Assembly (NCBI RefSeq): GCF_017569925.1
Contig: NZ_CP050854.1
Location: 2,046,001-2,110,000, forward strand
Direction of reading: 5' to 3'
Source of the DNA: Brenneria izadpanahii
GTDB taxonomy: Bacteria > Pseudomonadota > Gammaproteobacteria > Enterobacterales > Enterobacteriaceae
Length of the DNA: 64,000 nucleotides
Shown here one piece after another: positions 32,786 through 41,518 of this stretch. The first letter of the stretch is position 1. Every line of letters begins with the position of its first letter. The notes beneath the pieces are model-generated. The model worked only from the letters and a program-made list of their open reading frames with translations. It was not told where the DNA came from and made no database searches. The translations under genes and the position numbers were made by a program.

Positions 32786-33055
32786 GCGATCGGCCGTTCC
32801 GTGTGCACCGATAGCATGACGAAGCGGCTATCAAACCGAATATAACTATACGATATAAATAAAATTGTTGCCGGAACTTCCAGAATCTTGTCAGACGGGA
32901 GTGACTGGTGCAGAATACGCGCCTTGCAAAATAACCGACGTTTAATCGCGTCGGTTATTTTTTTGCATTTATATATTCAACTAAGAGGCCGGATAGCGAT
33001 CCGGATAGATAAGTTTGCTTGTGTGTGCCAGTGAGCCACGGTGAGGAAAGGAAAA
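32786..33055. other. Intergenic region between ycgR and plaP upstream ORF
   Basis: Holds a strong terminator at 32929-32965 and then about 90 bases that presumably contain the plaP promoter. No distinctive box is evident. Confidence 0.5.
32929..32965 (+). terminator. Strong intrinsic terminator downstream of ycgR
   Basis: AAATAACCGACG and CGTCGGTTATTT pair over 12 bp around an 8-base loop, followed by a T-run. It starts about 145 bases after the ycgR stop, so it may instead end an unseen small transcript. Confidence 0.88.
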
Positions 33056-33292
33056 ATGGGGCAATCAGTAAATTTCGTGCCGGTGCCCGCCGGTTTGCGC
33101 AGCCAAAACGAGGATTATGGCGTTATTCAGCAGGCGTCACTTCTGTCTGACGTTGTTTCAGCTGCTTTCTTTCACCGCTATTCAGGCGCGGTCGGTTTAA
33201 ACCATTCATCGCTTATTTCTCCTTTCTCCAGGCGTTATCCCGCCGTATCCACCCCTGCTATGGATAAGGGAGGCGTAAACCATGTCGCTTGA
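33056..33292 (+). CDS. Possible 78-residue upstream ORF overlapping plaP
   Basis: ATG 33056 preceded by GGAAAGGAAAA opens a frame that runs to a TGA at 33290-33292, which overlaps the plaP start by 11 bases. The peptide begins [20 protein letters not shown] and has no recognisable domain, signal peptide or membrane helix. The good ribosome-binding site and stop/start overlap suggest translational coupling or leader control of plaP. Without homologues it could equally be a chance frame in the 5' leader. Confidence 0.35.
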   Translation: MGQSVNFVPVPAGLRSQNEDYGVIQQASLLSDVVSAAFFHRYSGAVGLNHSSLISPFSRRYPAVSTPAMDKGGVNHVA

Positions 33293-34643
33293 TGCCGGCT
33301 CATCCTCAACGCGTGCGCAATTAAGAAAAAATCTCACGCTATGGCAGGTTGTCATGATGGGGCTGGCCTATTTGCAGCCGATGACTATTTTCGACACCTT
33401 TGGCATTGTCTCCGGGCTGACCGACGGACATGTCGCCACCGCTTATGCCTTTGCGTTGGCGGGTATTTTGTTTACCGCATTAAGTTACGGCAAATTGGTG
33501 CGCCGCTTTCCCTCCGCAGGGTCGGCGTATACCTATGCCCAGAAAGCGATTAGCCCGCACGTCGGCTTTATGGTGGGGTGGTCATCGTTGCTGGATTATC
33601 TGTTCATGCCGATGATTAATATTCTGCTGGCGAAAATTTATCTTGCCGCGATTTTCCCCGGCGTGCCCTCATGGATTTTTGTTGCGGCGCTGGTCGGTCT
33701 GATGACGTTATTTAATCTGCGCGGCATTACTGTCGTGGCCAACCTTAATTCTATCATCGTCATCGTTCAGGTCGCGATTATGGCGGTGTTTCTGGGGCTG
33801 GTGATTCATGGCGTTTATTTCGGCGAGGGAACCGGGACGCTGGTCAGCGCCAGGCCGTTCTGGTCTGACAATGCGCATGTTGTGCCGATGATAACCGGAG
33901 CTACGATACTCTGTTTCTCTTTTCTGGGATTCGATGGCATCAGTTCACTCTCCGAGGAAACGCCTGATGCCGGCAAAGTTATCCCGAAAGCGATTTTCCT
34001 GACGGCTTTAATCGGCGGATTGATTTTTATCGTCGTTTCTTATTTTTTACAGCTCTATTTTCCGGATATTTCCCGGTTTAAGGAGCCGGAAGCCTCTCAG
34101 CCTGAAATCATGCTGTATGTCGCCGGGAAATTTTTCCAGTCGATCATTCTGGTTTTTTCCTGCGTGACCGTTCTGGCGTCAGGTATGGCCGCCCACGCCG
34201 GCGTCTCTCGCCTGATGTATGTCATGGGGCGTGACGGCGTTTTCCCTGAACGTTTCTTTGGCTATATCCACCCGAAATTACATACGCCGTCGTTAAACAT
34301 TTTGCTGGTGGGCGTAATTGCATTGTCGGCGGTGTCTTTTGAACTGGATACGGCAACCGCGTTGATTAACTTTGGCGCGCTGGTCGCGTTTACCTTCGTT
34401 AATCTATCGGTAATTTCACAGTTTTATATTCGTGAACGCCGCAATAAGACGCTAAGAGAGACCGTTAGCTATCTTATCTTGCCGGTGCTTGGGGCTTTAA
34501 CCGTCGGCGCTTTGTGGGTCAATTTGGAAAAAAGCTCCATGACGCTGGGCCTGATTTGGGGCGCGATTGGGCTGCTTTATCTGGCTTTCGTGACGCGCAG
34601 CTTCCGTCAACCGGTGCCGCAGTGCAGTGAAGAGCCGGTTTAA
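33282..34643 (+). CDS. plaP: Putrescine importer PlaP (APC permease)
   Basis: Amino acid-polyamine-organocation superfamily transporter in the inner membrane with about 12 helices over 453 residues. It follows E. coli PlaP (YeeF) closely: [78 protein letters not shown] and [20 protein letters not shown]. PlaP imports putrescine, which in E. coli supports surface motility. The ATG at 33282 follows GGGAGG at a good distance. In E. coli yeeF also lies near sbcB and yeeZ, so local order is conserved. It ends in a strong terminator convergent with sbcB. Confidence 0.93.
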   Translation: MSLDAGSSSTRAQLRKNLTLWQVVMMGLAYLQPMTIFDTFGIVSGLTDGHVATAYAFALAGILFTALSYGKLVRRFPSAGSAYTYAQKAISPHVGFMVGWSSLLDYLFMPMINILLAKIYLAAIFPGVPSWIFVAALVGLMTLFNLRGITVVANLNSIIVIVQVAIMAVFLGLVIHGVYFGEGTGTLVSARPFWSDNAHVVPMITGATILCFSFLGFDGISSLSEETPDAGKVIPKAIFLTALIGGLIFIVVSYFLQLYFPDISRFKEPEASQPEIMLYVAGKFFQSIILVFSCVTVLASGMAAHAGVSRLMYVMGRDGVFPERFFGYIHPKLHTPSLNILLVGVIALSAVSFELDTATALINFGALVAFTFVNLSVISQFYIRERRNKTLRETVSYLILPVLGALTVGALWVNLEKSSMTLGLIWGAIGLLYLAFVTRSFRQPVPQCSEEPV

Positions 34644-34663
34644 GCGTAGGGTGTTTAAATTGG

Positions 34664-34694
34664 AAAGCGGAGAATTCATTCTCCGCTTTTTTTT
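34664..34694. terminator. Terminator between convergent plaP and sbcB
   Basis: AAAGCGGAGAAT and ATTCTCCGCTTT form a near-perfect palindrome followed by eight T residues on the forward strand, with an A-run on the other side. Confidence 0.92.
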
Positions 34695-34707
34695 CGACAA
34701 TTGGCCG

Positions 34708-36135
34708 TTAGCTGGTTAAGGTCTGCGCATAGGCAAACAGCGCTTTAATCAGTTCGGTTTTCGGTTTATCGCCTTCATAACGCTGATACAGCGTATCCAA
34801 CTCAGTGATGTATTCCTGCAGACGCTCGACGGTGAATACCGCCTGCCGATGCTGCAGCCAGCGTTGCTGTTCGCCGTCATCCAGCGTGCTGGGGTAATTG
34901 CGGGCCCGATAGCGGAAGAGCAGAGGTTCCAGGCGGTCGTCGACAAACTTCAGATCCAGCGCGGGAAGATTATTGGGGGCGGTTTCCTGAATGATTTTCA
35001 TCGCCATGCGATCGGCGTCGCCAAAAAAACCGTCATAGATGCGCAGATCGACATCATCCGGCGCGGTAAACGCCGGCGATTCGGCAAACAACGCCACCAC
35101 TTTTTCCCTGATCTGACTGTTTTGCCGCAGCAGCTTTAAATTATCCAGGCAATGTTGGCGGTCGATGCCCAATCGTTCGGCGTCTTCGGGCCGCAACGTG
35201 CTGGCGGGAGCAAGCACCGGACATTTATTAATATGAACCAGTTTGATGGGAACGGCGCTTTGACCGGCCGTTAGCCGATCCCGGCGGGTGTATAAACGTT
35301 CGCGTAATTCTGACGCATCCAACTCCAACAGCGGCGTTATGTCGCCGGCGAGATCGCACATGATGACGGCGTTACGGTTATCCGGATGCCAGGCGAGGGG
35401 AGCCACCCAACTGGTGTTGCCTCTCGCTGCGCCAAACATGCCGGAAACATGAACCAATGGCTTCATTTGCGGGATATCAATCAGCGCGCTGACTTTGTTC
35501 TTATTACGCAACTGGAACAGATAATCAAAAAGTTTAGGTTGAGCCTGTTTCAGTAATTTGGCCATGGCGATGGTGGCGTAGACGTCGGACATGGCGTCAT
35601 GGGCATGCTCATGGGATACGCCGTTGGCCTTGGTTAAATGCTCAAGTCGGAAGCTGGGCAAACCATCATCATTTTCCGGCCAGACAATCCCCTCGGGCCG
35701 CAGTGCATAACAGGCGCGCAACGCATCCAGTAGATCCCAGCGAGAGTTGCCGTTTTGCCAGCTATAGGCGTAGGGATCGTAGAAATTACGATAAAAGATA
35801 TTCCGGCTGACTTCGTCATCGAAACGGATGTTGTTGTAACCCATGATGCAGGTGCCGGGCACGCTGAACGCCTCATGAATCTGGCGGGCGAATTCCGCTT
35901 CGATCACGCCTTTGGCCATGGCTAACTGCGGCGTTATGCCGGTTATCATTACCGCTTCCGGTTCGGGCAGATAATCATCCGTCGGTTTGCAATAGATGAC
36001 TAACGGATCGCCGATGATATTGAAGTCCTGATCGGTGCGTATCCCGGCAAACTGCGCGGGACGATCGCGGGCCGGATGCTTGCCAAAGGTTTCATAATCA
36101 TGAACAAAAAACGTAGGTTGTGTTTTATCGGCCAT
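34708..36135 (-). CDS. sbcB: Exodeoxyribonuclease I
   Basis: Single-strand-specific 3'-5' exonuclease used in recombination and mismatch repair. At 475 residues it matches E. coli SbcB (475). DEDD-type catalytic residues lie in HDYETFGKHPARDR (Asp13, Glu15), in FDDEVSRNIFYRNF and in AHDAMSDVYATIAMAKL. The central SH3-like and C-terminal helical domains (KLVHINKCPVLAPASTLRPED; LLFRYRARNYPSTLDD) are intact. It is monocistronic. Confidence 0.97.
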   Translation of the reverse strand: MADKTQPTFFVHDYETFGKHPARDRPAQFAGIRTDQDFNIIGDPLVIYCKPTDDYLPEPEAVMITGITPQLAMAKGVIEAEFARQIHEAFSVPGTCIMGYNNIRFDDEVSRNIFYRNFYDPYAYSWQNGNSRWDLLDALRACYALRPEGIVWPENDDGLPSFRLEHLTKANGVSHEHAHDAMSDVYATIAMAKLLKQAQPKLFDYLFQLRNKNKVSALIDIPQMKPLVHVSGMFGAARGNTSWVAPLAWHPDNRNAVIMCDLAGDITPLLELDASELRERLYTRRDRLTAGQSAVPIKLVHINKCPVLAPASTLRPEDAERLGIDRQHCLDNLKLLRQNSQIREKVVALFAESPAFTAPDDVDLRIYDGFFGDADRMAMKIIQETAPNNLPALDLKFVDDRLEPLLFRYRARNYPSTLDDGEQQRWLQHRQAVFTVERLQEYITELDTLYQRYEGDKPKTELIKALFAYAQTLTS

Positions 36136-36307
36136 ATTTACATTGAGCTAAATGATTGGTCTATGCGCCAGGTTGGCAGAAATAGCTGGGAAACGCCAAG
36201 GATAGCATTGAATGGCCGCGTTGCGTTCCTGTTTCGCTATCGCCGAAGCGGCAAAGCGCCACGAGCGGCGTCCAGACGAGCGCTTTAACATTGGGGATAG
36301 CGTTGAC

Positions 36308-36718
36308 TCATACTATTTCCGTTAATTGAAATTCTTCAAAGATTAGTTCCATATCTTCGGCGTAGGTGCCTTCCCGTTCAAAAAACGCCTGATGTTCTTG
36401 TTGCCAGTAATGCAAACTTAAATCGCCTTCGCCTTCTTTGGCGGCCAGCGTTTCAGTCATCTCTGAGAAGCGGATAAGGCGCATGGACGTGGTTCTTATG
36501 ACGCAAACAGGATTGCCCGCGCCGTTAAGGATGATGTGATAGTCACCGACGGAGGGTTTTTGATTCTCCTGTTGGAAAGAGGCCAAAGAACAACAAGTCG
36601 CGTTTTTCACACCTTTCATAATCAGCGCCGCCAGTTCATCGGCCATCTCAGGGCCGTCCCCAAAAGACCAGGCTAACGCTCCCGGATATTTTTTATTCAA
36701 TATTTCAACGTTTATCAT
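36308..36718 (-). CDS. ASCH domain-containing protein (YhfF-like)
   Basis: 136 residues of the ASCH fold, related to E. coli YhfF: FGDGPEMADELAALIMKGVKNATC, PSVGDYHIILNGAGNPVCVIRT, ETLAAKEGEGDLSLHYWQQEHQAFF and LIFEEFQLTEIV. ASCH proteins have a beta-barrel cleft related to PUA domains and are thought to bind RNA or nucleotides. The GxKxAT segment is the family signature. No biochemical function can be assigned. It stands alone on the reverse strand, with a weak AAAATT-rich leader. Confidence 0.85.
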   Translation of the reverse strand: MINVEILNKKYPGALAWSFGDGPEMADELAALIMKGVKNATCCSLASFQQENQKPSVGDYHIILNGAGNPVCVIRTTSMRLIRFSEMTETLAAKEGEGDLSLHYWQQEHQAFFEREGTYAEDMELIFEEFQLTEIV

Positions 36719-36783
36719 AAAAATTATTCTTATATCAGTTAATTAAAAGCGATTTTATCATGCTGCGCGCTGCGGAACCCGAT

Positions 36784-36975
36784 TTAGACGCGGGGAGCGT
36801 ACTTATTTTTATTGAATTCAGCTATCGCTTTTATCACATCGTCGTCATTGGTTAATGGCGTCATTACGCTCCGATTATCGAGCACGCTTATAAATAGCGC
36901 CGTAAATCTTTTTTCTGTGCCGCTTTCCTGACGTGGGTCAAATTCGGTAGGGGGATAATTGCTAGGCATGTGCAT
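36784..36975 (-). CDS. Small hypothetical protein, 61-63 residues
   Basis: A short frame with an acceptable ribosome-binding site (GAGGATA) before ATG 36975. ATG 36969, giving MPSNYPPTEFDPRQ, is also possible. The peptide is hydrophilic with a C-terminal helix-like AIAEFNKNKYAPRV, and I do not recognise it. It is divergent from the siderophore ABC operon, with the Fur-like box about 30 bases upstream, so it might share iron regulation. Coding status is moderately likely only. Confidence 0.45.
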   Translation of the reverse strand: MHMPSNYPPTEFDPRQESGTEKRFTALFISVLDNRSVMTPLTNDDDVIKAIAEFNKNKYAPRV

Positions 36976-37004
36976 TATCCTCAGTTACAATCATTTTTGC
37001 TAAT

Positions 37005-37023
37005 ACGAATGATAATCAGGTTC
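37005..37023 (+). promoter_or_regulatory. Fur-like box upstream of the siderophore ABC genes
   Basis: Contains the uninterrupted core AATGATAATCA of the Fur consensus GATAATGATAATCATTATC; 13 of 19 positions match overall. It lies 52 bases upstream of the binding-protein start. Confidence 0.65.
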
Positions 37024-37074
37024 TTTATTGTCCAGGTTTTTGTCCTGAATAATAACCAATGGGAGAAAAAGATA

Positions 37075-38034
37075 ATGCAGGTAAACATGGCTTTTGCGGT
37101 GAAGACTACATTACTGGCGTCATTACTCGCGCTGTCCGGTTGCGATCAGGCGGTTTCTTCATCCGAAACGGCTAAAACAATAAGCGTCGAGCATGCGCAG
37201 GGAACCACCGAAGTACCATTACATCCTAAAAAAGTCATTGTTTTTGATCCCGCAATTCTGGACACCATGGATGCTCTGAAAATCGATGTTGCGGGCGTCC
37301 CGCAAACCAGCACGCATTTGCCTGAATACCTTGCCAAATACCGAGGCAGCGAATATATCAATGCCGGTACGCTATTTGAGCCGAACTATGAGGCGCTCAG
37401 CAGCGCTCAGCCCGATCTGATTATCGCCGGCGGACGCGCCACGGACGCTTACGAGAAATTGAGCGGCATTGCGCCGACTATCTCCCTTAACGTTGATCCG
37501 AAACAGTTTATGACCAGCTTCAGCCAGCGGGTAGAGCAGTTGGGTGCTATTTTCGGCAAAGAAGATGAAGCAAAAAAACAGCTGGAAGAATTTAAACAGC
37601 AGATTGCCCAGACCCGTGAAAAATCCGCCAATGCGGGGACGGCGCTGGTGCTGATGGTTTCTGGCGGAAAGATGTCGGCTTACGGTCCGGGATCCCGTTT
37701 TGGCTTTATTTTTGATGAACTGGGATTTAAGCAGGCCGCTGAATTTCCTGAAGCGGGTTCCGGTCGGCACGGTAACGTCGTGACTTCGGAGTTTTTACTT
37801 AGCGTGAATCCTGATTGGCTGTTCGTACTGGATCGCGACAGCGCCATCGGACGGACCGGGGCAGGCGGGGAGTCGGCGCAGCAGGTGCTCGATAACCCGT
37901 TGGTTCATAAAACCAACGCATGGCAAAACAAGCACATTGTTTATCTGGACTCTACCTCCATTTATATCTCTTCAGGCCTGCAAAGCTATAAAAATCTGAT
38001 TGCGGATGTAAACAACGCATTGGATAAAAAATAA
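37075..38034 (+). CDS. Siderophore ABC transporter substrate-binding lipoprotein
   Basis: 319 residues with a lipoprotein signal (VKTTLLASLLALSGC, lipid-modified Cys23) and a periplasmic class III binding-protein fold: KVIVFDPAILDTMDALKIDV, PDLIIAGGRATDAYEKLSGIAPTI and NPDWLFVLDRDSAIGR. Of the known types it is closest to FatB/CeuE/YclQ/VctP-like proteins for catecholate siderophores or their breakdown products (inference from pattern). I chose ATG 37075 because it follows GGGAG and starts a proper signal peptide. The 36970 frame start would put unrelated residues before it. First gene of a four-gene import operon. Confidence 0.9.
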   Translation: MQVNMAFAVKTTLLASLLALSGCDQAVSSSETAKTISVEHAQGTTEVPLHPKKVIVFDPAILDTMDALKIDVAGVPQTSTHLPEYLAKYRGSEYINAGTLFEPNYEALSSAQPDLIIAGGRATDAYEKLSGIAPTISLNVDPKQFMTSFSQRVEQLGAIFGKEDEAKKQLEEFKQQIAQTREKSANAGTALVLMVSGGKMSAYGPGSRFGFIFDELGFKQAAEFPEAGSGRHGNVVTSEFLLSVNPDWLFVLDRDSAIGRTGAGGESAQQVLDNPLVHKTNAWQNKHIVYLDSTSIYISSGLQSYKNLIADVNNALDKK

Positions 38035-38043
38035 CGGCTGACC

Positions 38044-39015
38044 GTGGCAGGAACAATGAAACCTTTCTACTTTGCGCTTGGTATCATTCTGCTGCTTGCC
38101 ATGATCGTTGCCAGCCTCTTTTTAGGGGCTGGCAGAGTGAGTATGCAGGCGGTCTGGACCGATCAGTCCATGCGCGATATTTTCTTTATCAGCCGGGTGC
38201 CTCGTACGCTGGCCTTGCTTTTGGCGGGAAGCGCCATGAGCGTGGCGGGTTTGATCATGCAGCTGCTGACCCAAAACCGTTTCGTGGAGCCGTCACTGGC
38301 CGGAACGACCCAGTCCGCGGGATTGGGCCTGCTGGTTATGATGGTGCTGGCGCCGTCCGCTTCCGTGTTTATCAAAATGATTGTCGCCAGTCTGTTTGCG
38401 ATGGGCGGCACGCTTTTGTTCATGATGCTGCTAAGACGGGTGGTGCTGAAATCCGCTTTGGTCGTGCCGCTGGTGGGCATTATGCTCGGCGCGGTTATCA
38501 GCGCGATCACCACGTTCGGCGCCATGTATTACGATCTGCTGCAGGCGCTTGGCAGTTGGGAATCAGGGGACTTTTCCGGCGTCCTGCAGGGGCGTTATGA
38601 ACTGCTGTGGCTGGTCGGTTGCCTGACGCTGGGCGCCTGTTGGATCGCAGACCGCTTTACCGTTGCGGGAATGGGGCGCGAGTTTTCGGTTAATGTCGGA
38701 CTTAACTATCGGCAGGTTATGCTGATGGGCCTGGCGATTGTGGCGGTCGTAAGCGGCGTAGTGGTGGTCGTTGTGGGGGCGTTACCTTTTCTTGGCCTCA
38801 TTGTTCCTAATCTTATCAGCATGTTATTGGGTGACAATGTGCGTAAAACCATTCCGTGGGTTTGCCTGCTGGGTGGCGGGTTAGTCTTGCTGTGTGACAT
38901 CGTTGGCCGGGTAATCCGGTATCCTTTTGAGATACCGGTCAGCGTCATCCTGGGTGTTATCGGGGCTATCGTTTTTCTTCTTCTGCTGTTAAATAAAAAA
39001 CGTCATGTCGGTTAA
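38044..39015 (+). CDS. Siderophore ABC transporter permease, first subunit
   Basis: FecCD/BtuC-type inner-membrane permease of 323 residues from GTG 38044, or 319 from ATG 38056, with about nine to ten helices. Family motifs are SRVPRTLALLLAGSAMSVAG near the N terminus, SWESGDFSGV in the middle, VGALPFLGLIVPN (the coupling region) and a GRVIRYPFEIPVSVILGVIG tail. Its stop overlaps the start of the next permease by 11 bases. The equivalent in other systems is YclN/VctD. Confidence 0.9.
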   Translation: MAGTMKPFYFALGIILLLAMIVASLFLGAGRVSMQAVWTDQSMRDIFFISRVPRTLALLLAGSAMSVAGLIMQLLTQNRFVEPSLAGTTQSAGLGLLVMMVLAPSASVFIKMIVASLFAMGGTLLFMMLLRRVVLKSALVVPLVGIMLGAVISAITTFGAMYYDLLQALGSWESGDFSGVLQGRYELLWLVGCLTLGACWIADRFTVAGMGREFSVNVGLNYRQVMLMGLAIVAVVSGVVVVVVGALPFLGLIVPNLISMLLGDNVRKTIPWVCLLGGGLVLLCDIVGRVIRYPFEIPVSVILGVIGAIVFLLLLLNKKRHVG

Positions 39016-40011
39016 TAAAGCGAATTCGGCAACGCCATCCGTCCCCCATGCCAAACGGCGCGGGTTATCTTCCCAACGCCGGCTACTGCTGCTTGGCGTA
39101 CTATCGCTGGGGTGATGGTGATATTTATGACCATCAATCTTGGCAGTAACTTACGCTATATCATGACGCATCGTGGATTGATGCTTATCACCATGTTGTT
39201 GGTGGCTTTCGCCGCCAGCGCATCGACCGTGCTGTTTCAGACGGTGACCAATAATCGGATTCTGACCCCCTCCATTATGGGGTTTGAGGCTCTGTTCGTT
39301 TTAATTCAAACCTCATTGATTTTCGTTTTTGGCTCACAGGGCATTCCCGCATTGGGGATTCAAGGAAAATTTTTCTTTGAAACGCTATTGATGGTGCTGT
39401 TTTCCGCGGTTCTTTATCGCTGGCTGTTTACCGGCAATCGCAACAATCTGCACCTGGTTTTATTGGTGGGCATTATCTGCGGAACGCTGTTTCGCAGTAT
39501 CGCCAATCTGATGCAACGTTTACTGGACCCCAATGAGTTCGCTATTTTACAAGGGCGGATGTTCGCTACCTTTACCCGGGCCGCGCCTGAATTGATTGGC
39601 GTGTCGGTGGCGATTTCGGTGATTATCGGCATTGTGATTTGGCGAATGCGCTTTCGCTTCGATGTACTGGCGCTGGGACGCAATACCGCGATTAACCTGG
39701 GCATGGATTACAAACGCAGCGTAACGGTAATTCTGCTTTTGGTTTCTGTGTTGGTGGCGATCTCGACGGCGTTGGTCGGGCCACTGACCTTTCTGGGGTT
39801 CATGGTGGCGAATCTGGCGTATTTGATTATCGGTTCCAGCCAACACCGTTTTTTGCTGCCGGCCGCGTTTTTGCTAGGCGTTATCTCGCTGGTCGGCGGG
39901 CAATTGATCCTTGAGCATCTGTTGGGGATGTCCGGCGCGTTGTCCGTGGTCATTGAATTTATCGGCGGTTCTCTGTTTATTTTGTTGTTACTTAGGAAGG
40001 TTTCCCTGTGA
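39005..40011 (+). pseudogene. Siderophore ABC transporter permease, second subunit, with a one-base frameshift
   Basis: FecCD-type permease (YclO/VctG-like). The natural start is ATG 39005, inside the end of the first permease. The frame reads RRLLLLGVLSLG and then breaks at four G residues (39109-39112), where GGG GTG ATG (five G) is needed for Leu-Gly-Val-Met-Val. From 39112 the family sequence continues intact (FMTINLGSNLRYIMTHRG, TNNRILTPSIMGFEALFVL, GPLTFLGFMVANLAYLIIGS) to the stop at 40011. With one G restored the protein is 335 residues, the usual size. Either a sequencing error or a recent mutation. If real, translation might restart at ATG 39115 and lose about 36 N-terminal residues. 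Confidence 0.85.
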
Positions 40012-40766
40012 TTGAAATTGGTGATGTAACTAAAACTTACAATAATGTGGCGGTTTTGGAAAACGTCACGGCCACCATTCCCAGAGGCGGGGTTACCTCG
40101 ATTATTGGCCCCAACGGCGCAGGGAAATCGACGCTCTTGTCAATCATCAGCCGGTTATTGGATGCCGATTGGGGACGGGTCAGCGTCAACGGAATGGACG
40201 TTAGCACAACCCCCAGCGACAAGCTGGCCACCTGCCTGTCCGTGCTGCGGCAGGAAAATCAGTTTACCAGCCGGTTAACCGTTGCCGAACTGGTTGGATT
40301 CGGCCGTTACCCCTATACCAAGGGGCGCTTAAACGCCGACGATCGGGAACGTATCGAGGCGGCGATGGCCTTTCTCAATCTGACCGAATTGAGAGATCGC
40401 TTTCTGGATGAGCTGTCCGGCGGGCAGCGGCAGCGAGCTTATGTCGCGATGGTTTTGTGTCAGGATACGGAATATGTGCTGCTGGATGAACCGCTCAATA
40501 ATCTGGATATGAAACATGCGGTGGCCATGATGCGGCAGATTCGCCGCGCTGCCGATGAGTTGGGAAAAACCATTGTGCTGGTTATTCACGATATCAATTT
40601 CGCTTCCGCCTATTCCGACTACATTATTGCCATGCGTCAGGGACAGATTATCTACAATGGCACGCCGGAAGAGATCATGGTTCCTGAAGTACTTGAAGAT
40701 ATTTTCGACACCAAGGTCGCCATTGAAAAGGTTCATAATCAGCGTATTGCCGTGTATTATCGCTAA
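40008..40766 (+). CDS. Siderophore ABC transporter ATP-binding protein
   Basis: 252 residues. Walker A is GPNGAGKST at 34-42. The Q-loop RQENQF, signature [13 protein letters not shown], Walker B YVLLDEPLNNLD and switch histidine VLVIHDIN are all present. It drives import through the two FecCD permeases encoded upstream. The GTG start overlaps the preceding stop (GTGA), so translation is coupled. Closest type: YclP/VctC/FatA-like. It completes the binding protein-permease-permease-ATPase operon. The siderophore cannot be named from sequence. Confidence 0.92.
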   Translation: MIEIGDVTKTYNNVAVLENVTATIPRGGVTSIIGPNGAGKSTLLSIISRLLDADWGRVSVNGMDVSTTPSDKLATCLSVLRQENQFTSRLTVAELVGFGRYPYTKGRLNADDRERIEAAMAFLNLTELRDRFLDELSGGQRQRAYVAMVLCQDTEYVLLDEPLNNLDMKHAVAMMRQIRRAADELGKTIVLVIHDINFASAYSDYIIAMRQGQIIYNGTPEEIMVPEVLEDIFDTKVAIEKVHNQRIAVYYR

Positions 40767-40865
40767 TTAATGGATCTCGGAAAAACCATCTTGTCGCAGA
40801 TAGCTGCTAACCTGTATGGTTAGCGTATAGAAGAATCTGTGTATGACTTAAGTAAGGGTAAAAAA

Positions 40866-41183
40866 ATGGATAAGGATACTAAGCCTTGTTTCCAGGATGT
40901 ACTGGAGTTTGTTCGTATGTTTCGTCGTAAAAATAAACTACAGCGTGAAATCATTGATAACGAAAAGAAAATTCGTGATAACCAGAAGCGCGTGTTACTG
41001 CTTGATAACCTGAGCGACTATATTAAGCCGGGTATGAGTATTGAAGATATTCAGGGGATCATCGCTAGTATGCGTAGCGACTATGAAGATCGCGTTGACG
41101 ATTACATCATTAAGAATGCCGATCTGTCGAAAGAACGTCGTGAATTATCTAAGAAATTGAAAGCGATGGGTGAAGTGAAATAA
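40866..41183 (+). CDS. tmaR: PTS system regulator TmaR (YeeX)
   Basis: Small coiled-coil protein that in E. coli forms a polar cluster and sequesters the PTS enzyme I. From ATG 40866 it has 105 residues and near identity to E. coli YeeX in [40 protein letters not shown] and [17 protein letters not shown]. An in-frame upstream start at 40839 would add nine residues that relatives do not have. In E. coli yeeX also lies near sbcB, which supports conserved order on both sides of the ABC genes here. Confidence 0.95.
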   Translation: MDKDTKPCFQDVLEFVRMFRRKNKLQREIIDNEKKIRDNQKRVLLLDNLSDYIKPGMSIEDIQGIIASMRSDYEDRVDDYIIKNADLSKERRELSKKLKAMGEVK

Positions 41184-41227
41184 CCGAAGCAGAGAATATC
41201 ACTGCCGTCGCTATATCCGATATGCAG

Positions 41228-41252
41228 GGGATCGCTTAGGCGATCCCTTTTT
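41228..41252 (+). terminator. Intrinsic terminator of tmaR
   Basis: GGGATCGC and GCGATCCC form a perfect 8-bp stem around a TTAG loop, followed by five T residues. Confidence 0.92.
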
Positions 41253-41518
41253 GTTGCCCCTCCCGTCCTGAGATTTTCCCCGTTTTTCGGCTCGGCGTGA
41301 GTATCTTTTCCCTGCCGTCATATCTGCCATTCATCGCTATTGAATATGGGATGCCGCCCGCATGCGCCTGAGCCGTTGTCTGTAACGGACGATATTCGTT
41401 GCGTAACGTTTCCCATGGCGTGATTTTTGTACTGCGCCGGCCATCGGCGATGTAACACAATTCATCTTCCTGAAAAAACTGAAATGGCCGAACCGCCGTT
41501 CCGCAACGTGGCCGGACG

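Noticed and set aside
36076..36288. 70-residue forward frame at the sbcB 5' end
   Set aside because: Mostly antisense to sbcB and its leader; no homology recognised.
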